Shown: positions 1-6,377, numbered from the stretch's first letter. The stretch is DNA of 9,861 nt from Xenococcus sp039190385 (GCA_039190385.1 JBCCYD010000218.1:1-9861); one strand, 5' to 3'. The notes: generated by a model from the letters alone, not told the origin. A program made the numbers and translations.

Positions 1-40
1 TCCTATTTTACTTCATTTAAATCAATGAAGTAAAATAGGA
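1..40. terminator. Perfect 17-bp-stem hairpin, probable bidirectional terminator
   Basis: Bases 1-17 and 24-40 are exact reverse complements (arm TCCTATTTTACTTCATT), with a 6-nt loop TAAATC. No run of T follows on the plus strand. The hairpin probably ends a gene lying to the left of the window, or separates two convergent genes. Because the window starts exactly at the arm, the stem may be longer than seen, and a small palindromic repeat element cannot be excluded. Confidence 0.5.
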
Positions 41-210
41 CAATTCTTATATGAGCCATAAACATTAATTATAGAAAAGTAGTTTGAATTGCCGATAATT
101 CCGCTTCTCAGTACTTCAAACCACGAGAGAATAAAGATTTTAGCGATCAGTAGCTTACGTTTCTCTTCTTATTGAGAATTACCTTGGCTATTGATAATAA
201 TCTCCCATTG

Positions 211-239
211 TTGACACAATCTAATAAGATTTGTTTATT
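211..239 (+). promoter_or_regulatory. Weak candidate promoter for the DUF1997 gene
   Basis: TTGACA at 211-216 is a perfect -35 match, followed after 17 nt by TTTATT at 234-239, only four of six matches to TATAAT. It would give a leader of roughly 190 nt before the ATG at 439. A closer -10-like word, TAAAAT at 398-403, has no -35 partner at the right distance. This is pattern matching only. Confidence 0.22.
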
Positions 240-292
240 GACCCGATCGCCCCTAAAGAATTTGAACTGACGTTTTTAAGAATTTCCTGAGC

Positions 293-308
293 TATTGCGA
301 TCGCAATA
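293..308. repeat. HIP1 octamer within a 16-bp palindrome; one of 11 HIP1 copies
   Basis: TATTGCGATCGCAATA is a perfect 16-bp palindrome around the HIP1 core GCGATCGC (297-304). Other exact HIP1 octamers start at 1257, 2262, 2418, 3170, 3946, 5079, 5745, 6476, 7450 and 8058. At about 40% G+C, well under one copy would be expected by chance in 9.9 kb. HIP1 over-representation is an established cyanobacterial feature, so this supports the taxonomic call. No copy occurs after 8065. Confidence 0.9.
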
Positions 309-438
309 TCCAAACGCTATCGCGGTTAGAAATGCGATCGTTTGTAACAAAAAGATGGGGATTCTGTGTACATGATCTTTTTTGAAGAAATGTAACCTAA
401 AATTAATAAAGATCTTCAAAAGTTAAGTAATCTCACTT

Positions 439-1023
439 ATGTACGCTCGTTTTAATGCCACAGAATTAGTAAAAATACTAGCACCATCCGCTAAAGTTCC
501 GATCCAACATTATCTACGCCAGCCTCATCGATTAGTTAGCGCGATCACAAATCCTGAGCTAATGACCCAAGAATCCGAGCATTTATACCAACTGAAAATG
601 CGTCCGATTAACTTCATGGAGATCTATCATTTTCAACCCACAGTAAAACTGAAAGTCAAATCCAATGCCAAAGGAACTGTCTTTCTAAGCTCAGAAGAAT
701 GTCATATTGAAGGTATAGATTACATTAATCGTCGTTTTTCTCTGAAGCTAAAGGGAATACTCTATCCCAAAACCATAGGAAACGAAACGATTATTCACGG
801 CCAAGCAGATTTAGAAGTAGGGGTAGATGTTCCACGAGCTTTGATGTTTACACCCAGAGCCTTGGTTGAAATGACGGGAAATAGCTTACTCAAGAGCATT
901 TTGGGTAGAATCAAGCAAAGACTAGTCACCCAATTACTCCAGGATTATCAGGAATGGGCAGAAACAGAAATCAGTACGCAAGAACTTCAAAGATCTCAGC
1001 TATCCACAGATTTCGGATTTTGA
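439..1023 (+). CDS. DUF1997 family protein
   Basis: The 194-residue product resembles the DUF1997 family, found in cyanobacteria and as plastid-targeted proteins in plants. The biochemical role is unknown to me. Visible family-like segments are the N-terminal PIQHYLRQPHRLV (about residues 21-33), the central LKMRPINFMEIYHFQPTVKL (52-71), INRRFSLKLKG (96-106) and the C-terminal ADLEVGVDVPRALMFTPRAL, then GNSLLKSILGRIKQRL (146-161). There is no signal peptide or membrane segment, so a soluble cytoplasmic protein is likely. Full length is expected at about 190 residues, so the gene looks intact. The ATG at 439 lacks a Shine-Dalgarno sequence, which is common in cyanobacteria; the protein begins naturally there. 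It lies 113 bp ahead of lptA on the same strand, but co-transcription is not shown and a functional link to LPS transport is only a neighbourhood inference. Family call from recognition of conserved blocks; no search was run. Confidence 0.82.
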   Translation: MYARFNATELVKILAPSAKVPIQHYLRQPHRLVSAITNPELMTQESEHLYQLKMRPINFMEIYHFQPTVKLKVKSNAKGTVFLSSEECHIEGIDYINRRFSLKLKGILYPKTIGNETIIHGQADLEVGVDVPRALMFTPRALVEMTGNSLLKSILGRIKQRLVTQLLQDYQEWAETEISTQELQRSQLSTDFGF

Positions 1024-1095
1024 TTAAGATAGAGTCTGACTTTTGCAACTTGCGATCATAATTATCGTCTAATACATTGAAGTTATCTAAGATCT

Positions 1096-1113
1096 ATTAG
1101 GATATTTCCTAAT
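1096..1113 (+). promoter_or_regulatory. Small hairpin in the lptA leader
   Basis: ATTAGGA (1096-1102) and TCCTAAT (1107-1113) are exact reverse complements around a 4-nt loop TATT, about 35 nt before the likely lptA ATG. There is no T-tract after it, so it is not a good terminator; a leader structure or a small operator is possible. A poor -35/-10 pair (TTGAAG 1077-1082, GATATT 1101-1106) overlaps it. Confidence 0.3.
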
Positions 1114-1148
1114 GGCTAATTTCTCTTACTCCTGAATTGCTAAATATT

Positions 1149-1607
1149 ATGTTTGCTATTATTTCTTCGATTAACTCGGCTTTGTATCGTAAATTTGTTC
1201 CGATTATTTCTGCGACTTTTATTAGTGCAATCGCGGTAGTGCCAGCATCTTTGGTTGCGATCGCGATAAATCCTCAGCATTTAGCAGCCCAAAATACTAC
1301 TGATGGTGGTTCCATTACAATTCGCTCCGATTCTCAGGAAGCTAATTCGGAAACAGGAGTAATTACAGCCCAAGGTAATGTCCAGATCAACTATCCGAGT
1401 CGACAAATTCAAGCTACAGCAACTCAAGCACAATATTATAGTCGAGAGCGTCGTTTAGTTCTCAATGGCAATGTTTATGTAATCCAGCAGGGAAATAGTA
1501 TGCGCGCCGAGAGCATGACTTATTTAATTGATGAAGGTCGTTTTATTGCTACCCCAAGATCAAATCGTCAGGTAGAATCGACCTACATTGTTACAGAACC
1601 AAAGTAA
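1149..1607 (+). CDS. lptA: LptA/OstA-like lipopolysaccharide transport periplasmic protein
   Basis: In the Lpt machine, LptA is the periplasmic beta-jellyroll that carries LPS from the inner-membrane complex towards LptD. The product from ATG 1149 is 152 residues. It has an N-terminal secretion signal with a long hydrophobic stretch (about residues 17-40, VPIISATFISAIAV...), ending near LAAQN (about 45-49). The OstA-type repeat pattern follows: SITIRSDSQEA, GVITAQGNVQINY, RQIQATATQAQYY, RRLVLNGNVYVIQQGN and MRAESMTYLIDEGRF, the usual alternation of short strands with conserved G-N-V. An in-frame TTG at 1137 would add four residues; ATG is preferred, and neither has a Shine-Dalgarno sequence. 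lptB follows 101 bp downstream on the same strand, the classical lptA-lptB order, which strengthens the call. The next gene after lptB is a CLC transporter, so the permease partners must be elsewhere. Length is typical for a single OstA domain. Confidence 0.88.
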   Translation: MFAIISSINSALYRKFVPIISATFISAIAVVPASLVAIAINPQHLAAQNTTDGGSITIRSDSQEANSETGVITAQGNVQINYPSRQIQATATQAQYYSRERRLVLNGNVYVIQQGNSMRAESMTYLIDEGRFIATPRSNRQVESTYIVTEPK

Positions 1608-1648
1608 TCAGTCATCAGTCATCAGTTATCAGTTATCAGTTATCAGTT
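1607..1648 (+). repeat. 7-bp tandem repeat (ATCAGTY)6 at the lptA stop codon
   Basis: There are six in-phase heptamers: ATCAGTC twice (1607-1620), then ATCAGTT four times (1621-1648). The array begins on the last base of the lptA TAA stop. Heptanucleotide tandem arrays of this kind (short tandem repeats, STRR-like) are widespread in cyanobacterial intergenic DNA. The same motif in reverse orientation (AACTGAT/AACTGTT) recurs at about 2653-2681, so lptB is bracketed by inverted copies. Confidence 0.9.
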
Positions 1649-1651
1649 CCC

Positions 1652-1685
1652 AAGGAGACTGCTCTGCGAAACGAAGTTAGTCCTT
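1652..1685 (+). terminator. Imperfect hairpin between lptA and lptB
   Basis: AAGGA(G)ACT at 1652-1660 can pair with AGTCCTT at 1679-1685 if one G is bulged out, leaving an 18-nt loop. No strong T-run follows. It could be a weak terminator or attenuator between the two genes, an mRNA-stabilising structure, or a decayed interspersed palindromic repeat; the G+C-richer GACTGCTCTGCGAAACGAAG segment looks unlike its surroundings. Confidence 0.35.
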
Positions 1686-1708
1686 TAGGGCATATTATTT
1701 AGTTGCTT

Positions 1709-2437
1709 ATGAGTTTAATTTTAGATAATATTCATAAATCCTACGGCAAAAAAAACATTGTTAGTCGAGTCAATATCAGAGTTCTGCCAGGAGAAATTGT
1801 CGGTTTACTGGGGCCTAATGGTGCGGGAAAAACAACCACTTTCTATATTGCTACTGGTTTAGTCAAGCCTAATCAGGGCAAGATACTATTTAATGATAAA
1901 GATATTACCTCTTTCCCACTTCACCAAAGAGCCAGGATGGGAATTGGTTATCTAACTCAACAAGCAAGTATTTTTCGCAATCTTACAGTAAAAGAAAATA
2001 TTCAATTGGTATTGGAGCAAACAAAAATACCTCGTCCTGTAAGACCAATAAGATTGAATCAACTTTTGCAGGAATTTCGTTTAGAAAAAGCAGAAAATAC
2101 ATTGGGCTATCAGGTTTCTGGAGGAGAAAGAAGACGAACTGAGTTGGCTAGAGCGTTGGCCGTCGGAATGGATGGCCCCAAATTTTTGCTGTTAGATGAA
2201 CCTTTCGCCGGGGTAGATCCGATCGCAGTGGCCGAAATTCAAGAAATGATTGCTCGCCTACGCGATCGCCAAATTGGCATTTTAATTACCGATCACAATG
2301 TCCGAGAAACCCTGGCTATTACCAATCGCTCCTATATCATGCGAGATGGTCAGATTTTAGCTTCGGGAACCTCCGAAGAACTTTATGATAATACTTTAGT
2401 TAGACAATATTATTTGGGCGATCGCTTTAGAATTTAG
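1709..2437 (+). CDS. lptB: LPS export ABC transporter ATP-binding protein LptB
   Basis: This is the cytoplasmic ATPase that powers LPS extraction from the inner membrane together with LptF/LptG and LptC. The 242-residue product (the usual LptB size) carries every ABC motif: Walker A GPNGAGKTT (35-43), Q-loop in GYLTQQASIF (Q84/Q85), signature VSGGERRRTELARAL (136-150), Walker B FLLLDEP with catalytic E164, a D-loop GVDP (168-171) and the switch histidine H196 in ITDHNV. The signature starts VSGG rather than LSGG, a mild variation. GLVKPNQGKILFNDKDIT and the C-terminal GDRFRI ending match LptB-type (formerly YhbG) proteins rather than other ABC ATPases. ATG 1709 is preferred over the in-frame TTG at 1703; no Shine-Dalgarno sequence is visible. 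The gene follows lptA and probably shares its transcript unless the hairpin at 1652-1685 interrupts it. Confidence 0.95.
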   Translation: MSLILDNIHKSYGKKNIVSRVNIRVLPGEIVGLLGPNGAGKTTTFYIATGLVKPNQGKILFNDKDITSFPLHQRARMGIGYLTQQASIFRNLTVKENIQLVLEQTKIPRPVRPIRLNQLLQEFRLEKAENTLGYQVSGGERRRTELARALAVGMDGPKFLLLDEPFAGVDPIAVAEIQEMIARLRDRQIGILITDHNVRETLAITNRSYIMRDGQILASGTSEELYDNTLVRQYYLGDRFRI

Positions 2438-2456
2438 GAAATAGGAAATAGAAAAA
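2436..2456 (+). repeat. Short heptamer repeat at the lptB stop codon
   Basis: AGGAAAT occurs twice in tandem (2436-2449), followed by the degenerate AGAAAAA (2450-2456). It starts inside the TAG stop codon (2435-2437). It is shorter and less certain than the array after lptA, but the same 7-nt period at the same relative place is notable. Confidence 0.5.
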
Positions 2457-2502
2457 ATAATGGGTAATTAATTCTGCCTAGGTATTTATTACTTTGTCGA
2501 TG

Positions 2503-2544
2503 AAAAAAGCGCATTTCTCTAATGTAGAAATTACGCTCAAATTT
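2503..2544. terminator. Hairpin with A/T flanks downstream of lptB, likely terminator
   Basis: AGCGCATTTCT (2508-2518) pairs with AGAAATTACGCT (2526-2537) through a small internal mismatch and a 7-nt loop. The left side is flanked by an A-run (from 2503) and the right by CAAATTTT. It lies about 70 bp after the lptB stop in the gap before the CLC gene and probably closes the lpt transcript. The short T-run makes it only moderately convincing. Confidence 0.45.
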
Positions 2545-2646
2545 TCGCGATCGTATTTATCGTCACATTTTTGCGAGAAGTAAATTTGTAAATTTAAAAG
2601 TCATAAGGTTTCAAACGAGAATTGGAACTCTAAACAATAAAAATCA

Positions 2647-2681
2647 ATTGTTGACTGATAACTGTTAACTGTTAACTGAAA
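2647..2681 (-). repeat. 7-bp tandem repeat (AACTGTT type), inverted relative to the lptA array
   Basis: Read on the plus strand, the units are CTGATAA, CTGTTAA, CTGTTAA, CTGAAAA, an in-phase heptad series ending about 22 bp before the CLC start codon. The reverse complement is the AACAGTT/ATCAGTT family seen after lptA. The array sits in the expected promoter or leader zone of the CLC gene. Confidence 0.7.
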
Positions 2682-2703
2682 AATTTTACCCCAACGAGAT
2701 TTA

Positions 2704-4095
2704 ATGACCAATACTCATCATCGGCAAGACAGAGCATTGTCGCCTAATTCATCCTCAGAAAAGTTAGATTTAACTTACTTTCAAACAGTGCTGTATGGAA
2801 TCTTAATTGGTACTGTTGGCGGTCTTGTCGCGACTGTTTATTACTTTGTCTTAGAAAATATGCTAGACATTGTCTGGGAAGAAGGCAAGGAATTTTGGTT
2901 ACCCCTATTTCCGGCTTGGCTTCCAGCTTGGAACTATACCTGGATTATCGCAACTATTGGCGGACTCTTAGTTGGTTTATGCCTATATTATCTGGGCTTA
3001 CCTGGAGAAATGGCGAAGGTCATTGACGATGTACATAATCCTGGTCGCCTAGAACCTCGTCAAACTCCTGGGATGATCGTTACGTCTTTAGTTTCAATTA
3101 CCGCAGGAGGTAGTTTAGGGCCAGAAGCGCCTTTAGTGCAGGTTAATGGTAGTTTCGGCAGTTGGTTAGGCGATCGCTTAAATCTTTCCATCAAGTCAAT
3201 TCGCATCCTGACTTTTTGCGGCATGAGTGCGGCCTTAGGAGCCTTCTTTGGTGCTCCTATTGGCGGAGCTTTATTCGCTTTAGAAATTCCCCATCGTCGC
3301 AGTATTGAATATTATGAAGCGATTATTCCTGCGGTGATTGCCTCGATTTTTAGCTTTGCCATGTTCCGTTTTGGTACAGGATTGGAAGTAGGCGGAATCT
3401 ATCGTTTTGATCTGTTTGACACTTTACCCCCTTTAACCTATATCAATATGTTGCAGGGTTTAGCTTTAGGTGCAGTTGGTGCGGCAGCGGGGGTTTTGTT
3501 TGTAGGGATTTTTCGCTGCATGGGCTGGCTAATTGCCAAAATCGAAGATAATCATATTCTTCTTGCTGTCTTAGGTGGCTTAGGCATTGGCTGGATCGCA
3601 GTTTTATTTCCCCAAACTCTATTCTTTAGCGAACAACAAATTCAAACAGAAGTAATTGAAGCTGGAGCAGCTTTAGGCGTTATCACTTTACTCTGTATTA
3701 CTTTGGCGAAGATGTTTGCCATTAGTTTTACAATTCATGGTGGATTTAGAGGTGGTTTTATTTTTCCGCTCTTCTTTACCGGGGCTAACTTGGGCTTGGC
3801 GATTTCTTTAGCACGTCCAGATATTCATCCTACGATCGCGATGATATGTTGTATGGCAGCGATTAATGTGGCAATAACCAAAACGCCTATTAGTACTTCG
3901 ATTATTTTAGGCGTCTTAACAGATACATCGATTTTACCGATAGTTGCGATCGCGAGTTTCACCAGTCTTTTATTGACGAACAATGTTTCTTTATTAAAAA
4001 CTCAACGTTCTCGGACTATTACCAAGACAACTACTGAAATTACCAAAGAAAAAGAACCAGTATCCGATCTTGAATTAGCTCCAGTTCTTAATTAG
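2704..4095 (+). CDS. CLC-family chloride channel/transporter
   Basis: Integral membrane protein of the CLC anion channel/antiporter fold, 463 residues, with many hydrophobic helices between about residues 25 and 428 and hydrophilic tails (N-terminal about 22 residues; C-terminal Lys/Thr/Glu-rich tail from 432). No CBS domains are present. Family blocks: GGSLGPEAPLVQ (135-146, the selectivity-filter segment equivalent to GREGP), GAPIGGALFALEIPHRR (183-199), GGFRGGFIFPLFFTGANLG (346-364, the GxFxP segment) and TKTPISTSIILGVLTDTSILP (392-412). By eye, the position of the gating glutamate in GREGP is Leu138, a Glu follows the GP instead (E141), and the tyrosine near the C-terminal helix appears replaced by Ser/Thr. 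Ion specificity and channel-versus-exchanger behaviour therefore cannot be inferred. The ATG at 2704 lacks a Shine-Dalgarno sequence. Its stop overlaps by 4 bp the stop of the convergent gene at 4092. Confidence 0.9.
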   Translation: MTNTHHRQDRALSPNSSSEKLDLTYFQTVLYGILIGTVGGLVATVYYFVLENMLDIVWEEGKEFWLPLFPAWLPAWNYTWIIATIGGLLVGLCLYYLGLPGEMAKVIDDVHNPGRLEPRQTPGMIVTSLVSITAGGSLGPEAPLVQVNGSFGSWLGDRLNLSIKSIRILTFCGMSAALGAFFGAPIGGALFALEIPHRRSIEYYEAIIPAVIASIFSFAMFRFGTGLEVGGIYRFDLFDTLPPLTYINMLQGLALGAVGAAAGVLFVGIFRCMGWLIAKIEDNHILLAVLGGLGIGWIAVLFPQTLFFSEQQIQTEVIEAGAALGVITLLCITLAKMFAISFTIHGGFRGGFIFPLFFTGANLGLAISLARPDIHPTIAMICCMAAINVAITKTPISTSIILGVLTDTSILPIVAIASFTSLLLTNNVSLLKTQRSRTITKTTTEITKEKEPVSDLELAPVLN

Positions 4096-4439
4096 AGTGA
4101 TCTTGCTAATTCAGCCTCAACTTGATATTTTCGGCTAACTTGAATATTGGCATCAAACCAATTGGAGACAGCTAGCTTACTTTCGGCTAACAATAGTTTA
4201 GCTACCGCTAATTCTTGATGCTGTTGCAGGGGCAAAATATTTGCGGTGGGATATTCTAACCATTCTCTTGCCTCTGCCAAAGCCGATTCAAAAGAACTAA
4301 AATTCAGAAATTGACCAGATACTTCTCTACTATTATTAATTACACGGAATTGCCATTTTTCAGTTAAATCGTAGAAAACAACCAAGATTTGTCGGCCAAT
4401 TTGTTTCAGGTAAGTAATTTTTAATGACATTGGTTTCAT
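4092..4439 (-). CDS. Small protein of unknown function
   Basis: I do not recognise this gene. Starting at ATG 4437-4439, the product is 115 residues (MKPMSLKITYLKQIGRQ...). The first half looks like beta strands (LKITYLKQI, QILVVFYDL, KWQFRVINN), followed by a helical stretch FSSFESALAEAREWLEY and a second helical stretch AVAKLLLAESKLAVSNWFDANI, ending VEAELARSL. There is no signal peptide or membrane segment. Alternatives are ATG 4428-4430 (MSLKIT...) and ATG codons at 4494-4499; a TTG at 4517 would give 141 residues. None has a Shine-Dalgarno sequence, and the region upstream of 4439 reads as low-complexity, so the short form is preferred. It is convergent with the CLC gene, sharing 4 bp at the stops, and lies 165 bp beyond the acetolactate synthase stop on the same strand. 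Balanced amino-acid composition argues that it is real, probably a lineage-specific cyanobacterial protein. Confidence 0.6.
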   Translation of the reverse strand: MKPMSLKITYLKQIGRQILVVFYDLTEKWQFRVINNSREVSGQFLNFSSFESALAEAREWLEYPTANILPLQQHQELAVAKLLLAESKLAVSNWFDANIQVSRKYQVEAELARSL

Positions 4440-4541
4440 ATCCGTTTCAAGTTTTAGATTGCAAAATATAGTAAATTTACGAAGATTCTGTATCATCATA
4501 TCGGTGATATTTGCCAAGTAGATAAAATTTCGCTAAAGAAA

Positions 4542-4570
4542 CTTCACATTTTTGCCAAAAGATTGTGAAG
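4542..4570. repeat. 7-bp inverted repeat in the gap between two minus-strand genes
   Basis: CTTCACA (4542-4548) and TGTGAAG (4564-4570) are exact reverse complements with a 15-nt spacer. They lie about 100 bp upstream of the small unknown gene and could be a regulator site or a weak stem. The remainder of the 4440-4681 gap is A+T-rich with nothing else I can name. Confidence 0.25.
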
Positions 4571-4628
4571 CTTCGTAGATTCAAGCAAAATAAAAAAATT
4601 TCTATCGTCTCAAGAGGGATCTAATATC

Positions 4629-4680
4629 AATTTACTTTGAAAAATCTACAGATGTTTTTCCGTTCAAGGTCTTGTAAATT
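4629..4680 (-). terminator. Nested imperfect hairpin just after the acetolactate synthase stop
   Basis: On the minus strand this directly follows the stop codon (4682-4684). Outer arms AATTTAC/GTAAATT (4629-4635 and 4674-4680), middle arms CTTTGAA/TTCAAGG with one G-U pair, and inner arms GAAAA...ATCT/AGAT...TTTTC (4639-4660) can nest in one stem. It is A+T-rich without a clear U-tract, so it may be a 3'-end stabilising structure or a weak terminator. Confidence 0.35.
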
Positions 4681-4681
4681 C

Positions 4682-6337
4682 CTAAAAACTCACTTCACAA
4701 GTTAAATCTCCTGCTTCCTGGGAAAAACGCAAGTTTTCTTTGTAATCTACTGGACAGTCGATAACCGCCGGAACATCTTGATCTAAGGCCTCTTTAAGAG
4801 TGGGCACTAAATCTACGGCTGACTCTACACGATAGCCTTTTAATCCCATGCTTTCAGCTAATTTCACAAAATCAGGATTGGTAAAATCGACGAAAGAGGA
4901 ATGACCAAATTGATTAAGTTGTTTCCATTCAATTAAGCCATAACAGTTATCGGTAAAAATCAAAGTCACAAAGGGTGTTTTAATCCGTAGTGCAGTTTCC
5001 AATTCTTGGACATTCATCATAAAGCCACCATCACCAGTAACGGCCACAATCTTTTTATCTGGATGAACGAGTTTTGCCGCGATCGCGCCAGGAATAGCAA
5101 TACCCATAGCCGCAAACCCATTGGAAATCAAACAGGTATTAGGACGATCGCAATGATAATGCCGAGCCATCCACATCTTATGAGCGCCCACATCAGAAAT
5201 CACAATATCTTCTGGGTTCATTACTTGGCGCAGATCGTAGATAATCTTTTGCGGTTTAATAGGAAAACCCTCGTCATTCGTATATTTTTCATAATCTTTC
5301 CGCAGTTGACTCCGTAAGCGGGAAATATTACCCGCCGTTTTGCCTTCACGATCGCATTTTTTCATAATATCGAGCAAAGAATCGGAGATATCTCCCACTA
5401 CTTCTACCAGCGGAATATAGCTGCTATCGATTTCTGCTGGGGTTACTCCAATATGAATAATTGGGGTTGTTCCTTGAGGGTTCCATTTTTTCGGTGAATA
5501 TTCAATTAAGTCATAGCCGATCGCAATGACCAAATCAGCTTCATCAAAGGCACAACTAATAAAATCTCGCTGTTGCAAACCGACTGACCAGAGACATAAA
5601 GGATGGGTGTAGGGGATCACGCCTTTGCCCATAAAAGTATTGGCCACAGGAATATTTAGCTGGGTGACAAATTCGGTTACGGCTTCATGGGCATTAGCTC
5701 TAATTGCTCCATTACCGACGAGAATCAGGGGATTATCTGCTTTCGCGATCGCTGAAGCTGCTGCATTAATACTCCGATAGGAAGCATAGGTTTTTTCGCG
5801 ATCGTCTTTTTTCAGAGGATGACTATGACCCACAGGCATGGCAGCAATATTTTCTGGTAAATCAATATGAACTGCCCCAGGTTTTTCCGCTTGGGCTATT
5901 TTAAAAGCTTTACGAATAATTTCAGAAGTATTTTGGGGACGAACTATCTGGGTATTCCATTTGGTGACAGGCTCGAACATCGCCACCAGATCGAGGTACT
6001 GATGAGATTCGATATGCATGCGATCGGTTCCTACCTGACCCGTGATTGCTACTAATGGCGCACCATCAAGATTGGCATCGGCAACTCCTGTCATGAGATT
6101 AGTTGCCCCAGGGCCCAAGGTAGAGAGGCAAACTCCAGCTTTTCCTGTCAATCTACCGTAAACATCTGCCATAAAAGCGGCACCCTGCTCATGGCGAGTG
6201 GTGATAAATTGAATTGGAGAGTTCCGCAATGCTTCGAGGATATGCAGATTTTCTTCTCCTGGTAAGCCGAATATATATTCGACACCTTCGTTTTCGAGAC
6301 ATTTGACTAATAATTCTGCTGTGTTGAGTTCGCCCAC
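4682..6337 (-). CDS. Acetolactate synthase large subunit (AlsS/IlvB-like ThDP enzyme)
   Basis: Thiamine-diphosphate enzyme predicted to condense two pyruvates to 2-acetolactate with CO2 release, feeding branched-chain amino acid or acetoin synthesis. Domain order is PYR (about 5-165), central domain (about 190-330) and PP (about 365-535). Numbered from GTG 6337 (551 residues): catalytic Glu50 in TTRHEQGAAFMADVYGRLTG, GPGATNLMTGVADA, GQVGTDRMHIESHQYLDL, and the ThDP/Mg motif from GDGG at 435-438 to N464. The segments IGYDLIEYSPKKWNPQG and CPVDYKENL closely recall Bacillus-type AlsS, and FGLPGEENLHILEAL matches the cyanobacterial paralogue usually labelled IlvB rather than the FGYPGGA type. No small regulatory subunit gene is adjacent. 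Start: AAAGGTGA just upstream gives a good Shine-Dalgarno spacing to the GTG at 6337, whereas the GTG at 6346 would overlap that site. A -10-like TACAAT (6372-6377, minus) lies upstream. Substrate is inferred. Confidence 0.88.
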   Translation of the reverse strand: MGELNTAELLVKCLENEGVEYIFGLPGEENLHILEALRNSPIQFITTRHEQGAAFMADVYGRLTGKAGVCLSTLGPGATNLMTGVADANLDGAPLVAITGQVGTDRMHIESHQYLDLVAMFEPVTKWNTQIVRPQNTSEIIRKAFKIAQAEKPGAVHIDLPENIAAMPVGHSHPLKKDDREKTYASYRSINAAASAIAKADNPLILVGNGAIRANAHEAVTEFVTQLNIPVANTFMGKGVIPYTHPLCLWSVGLQQRDFISCAFDEADLVIAIGYDLIEYSPKKWNPQGTTPIIHIGVTPAEIDSSYIPLVEVVGDISDSLLDIMKKCDREGKTAGNISRLRSQLRKDYEKYTNDEGFPIKPQKIIYDLRQVMNPEDIVISDVGAHKMWMARHYHCDRPNTCLISNGFAAMGIAIPGAIAAKLVHPDKKIVAVTGDGGFMMNVQELETALRIKTPFVTLIFTDNCYGLIEWKQLNQFGHSSFVDFTNPDFVKLAESMGLKGYRVESAVDLVPTLKEALDQDVPAVIDCPVDYKENLRFSQEAGDLTCEVSF

Positions 6338-6363
6338 GATCTTCACCTTTCAAGCTGCAACTA

Positions 6364-6377
6364 ACAATCTTATTGTA
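6364..6377 (-). promoter_or_regulatory. Candidate -10 box with overlapping small palindrome upstream of acetolactate synthase
   Basis: On the minus strand, TACAAT (6372-6377) matches five of six bases of the -10 consensus and would place a start site about 28 nt before GTG 6337. I see no convincing -35. The overlapping ACAAT-CTT-ATTGT (6364-6376) is a 13-bp interrupted palindrome, a possible operator. Low-information sites like this occur by chance in A+T-rich DNA. Confidence 0.22.

Larger units (their letters stand above)
41..438. other. Gene-free leader region upstream of the DUF1997 gene
   Basis: I find no credible coding region on either strand. The stretch is A+T-rich with several GATCG-type words, one full HIP1 palindrome (293-308), a weak sigma70-like promoter candidate (211-239) and a 9-bp inverted repeat (TTTTGAAGA at 380-388, TCTTCAAAA at 413-421) just ahead of the next start codon. 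The inverted repeat could be a regulator site or a leader stem; nothing in the sequence decides this. Confidence 0.6.

Noticed and set aside
361..438. NtcA binding site upstream of the DUF1997 gene
   Set aside because: No GTA-N8-TAC spacing was found near the candidate -10; isolated GTAC words alone are not evidence.
1607..1648. CRISPR array
   Set aside because: The repeat is a contiguous 7-bp tandem array without unique spacers, and no cas genes are present.
5006..5317. Plus-strand reading frame of 103 codons
   Set aside because: Lies wholly inside the well-supported acetolactate synthase gene on the other strand; its His/Asn/Ile-rich translation has no protein-like pattern.
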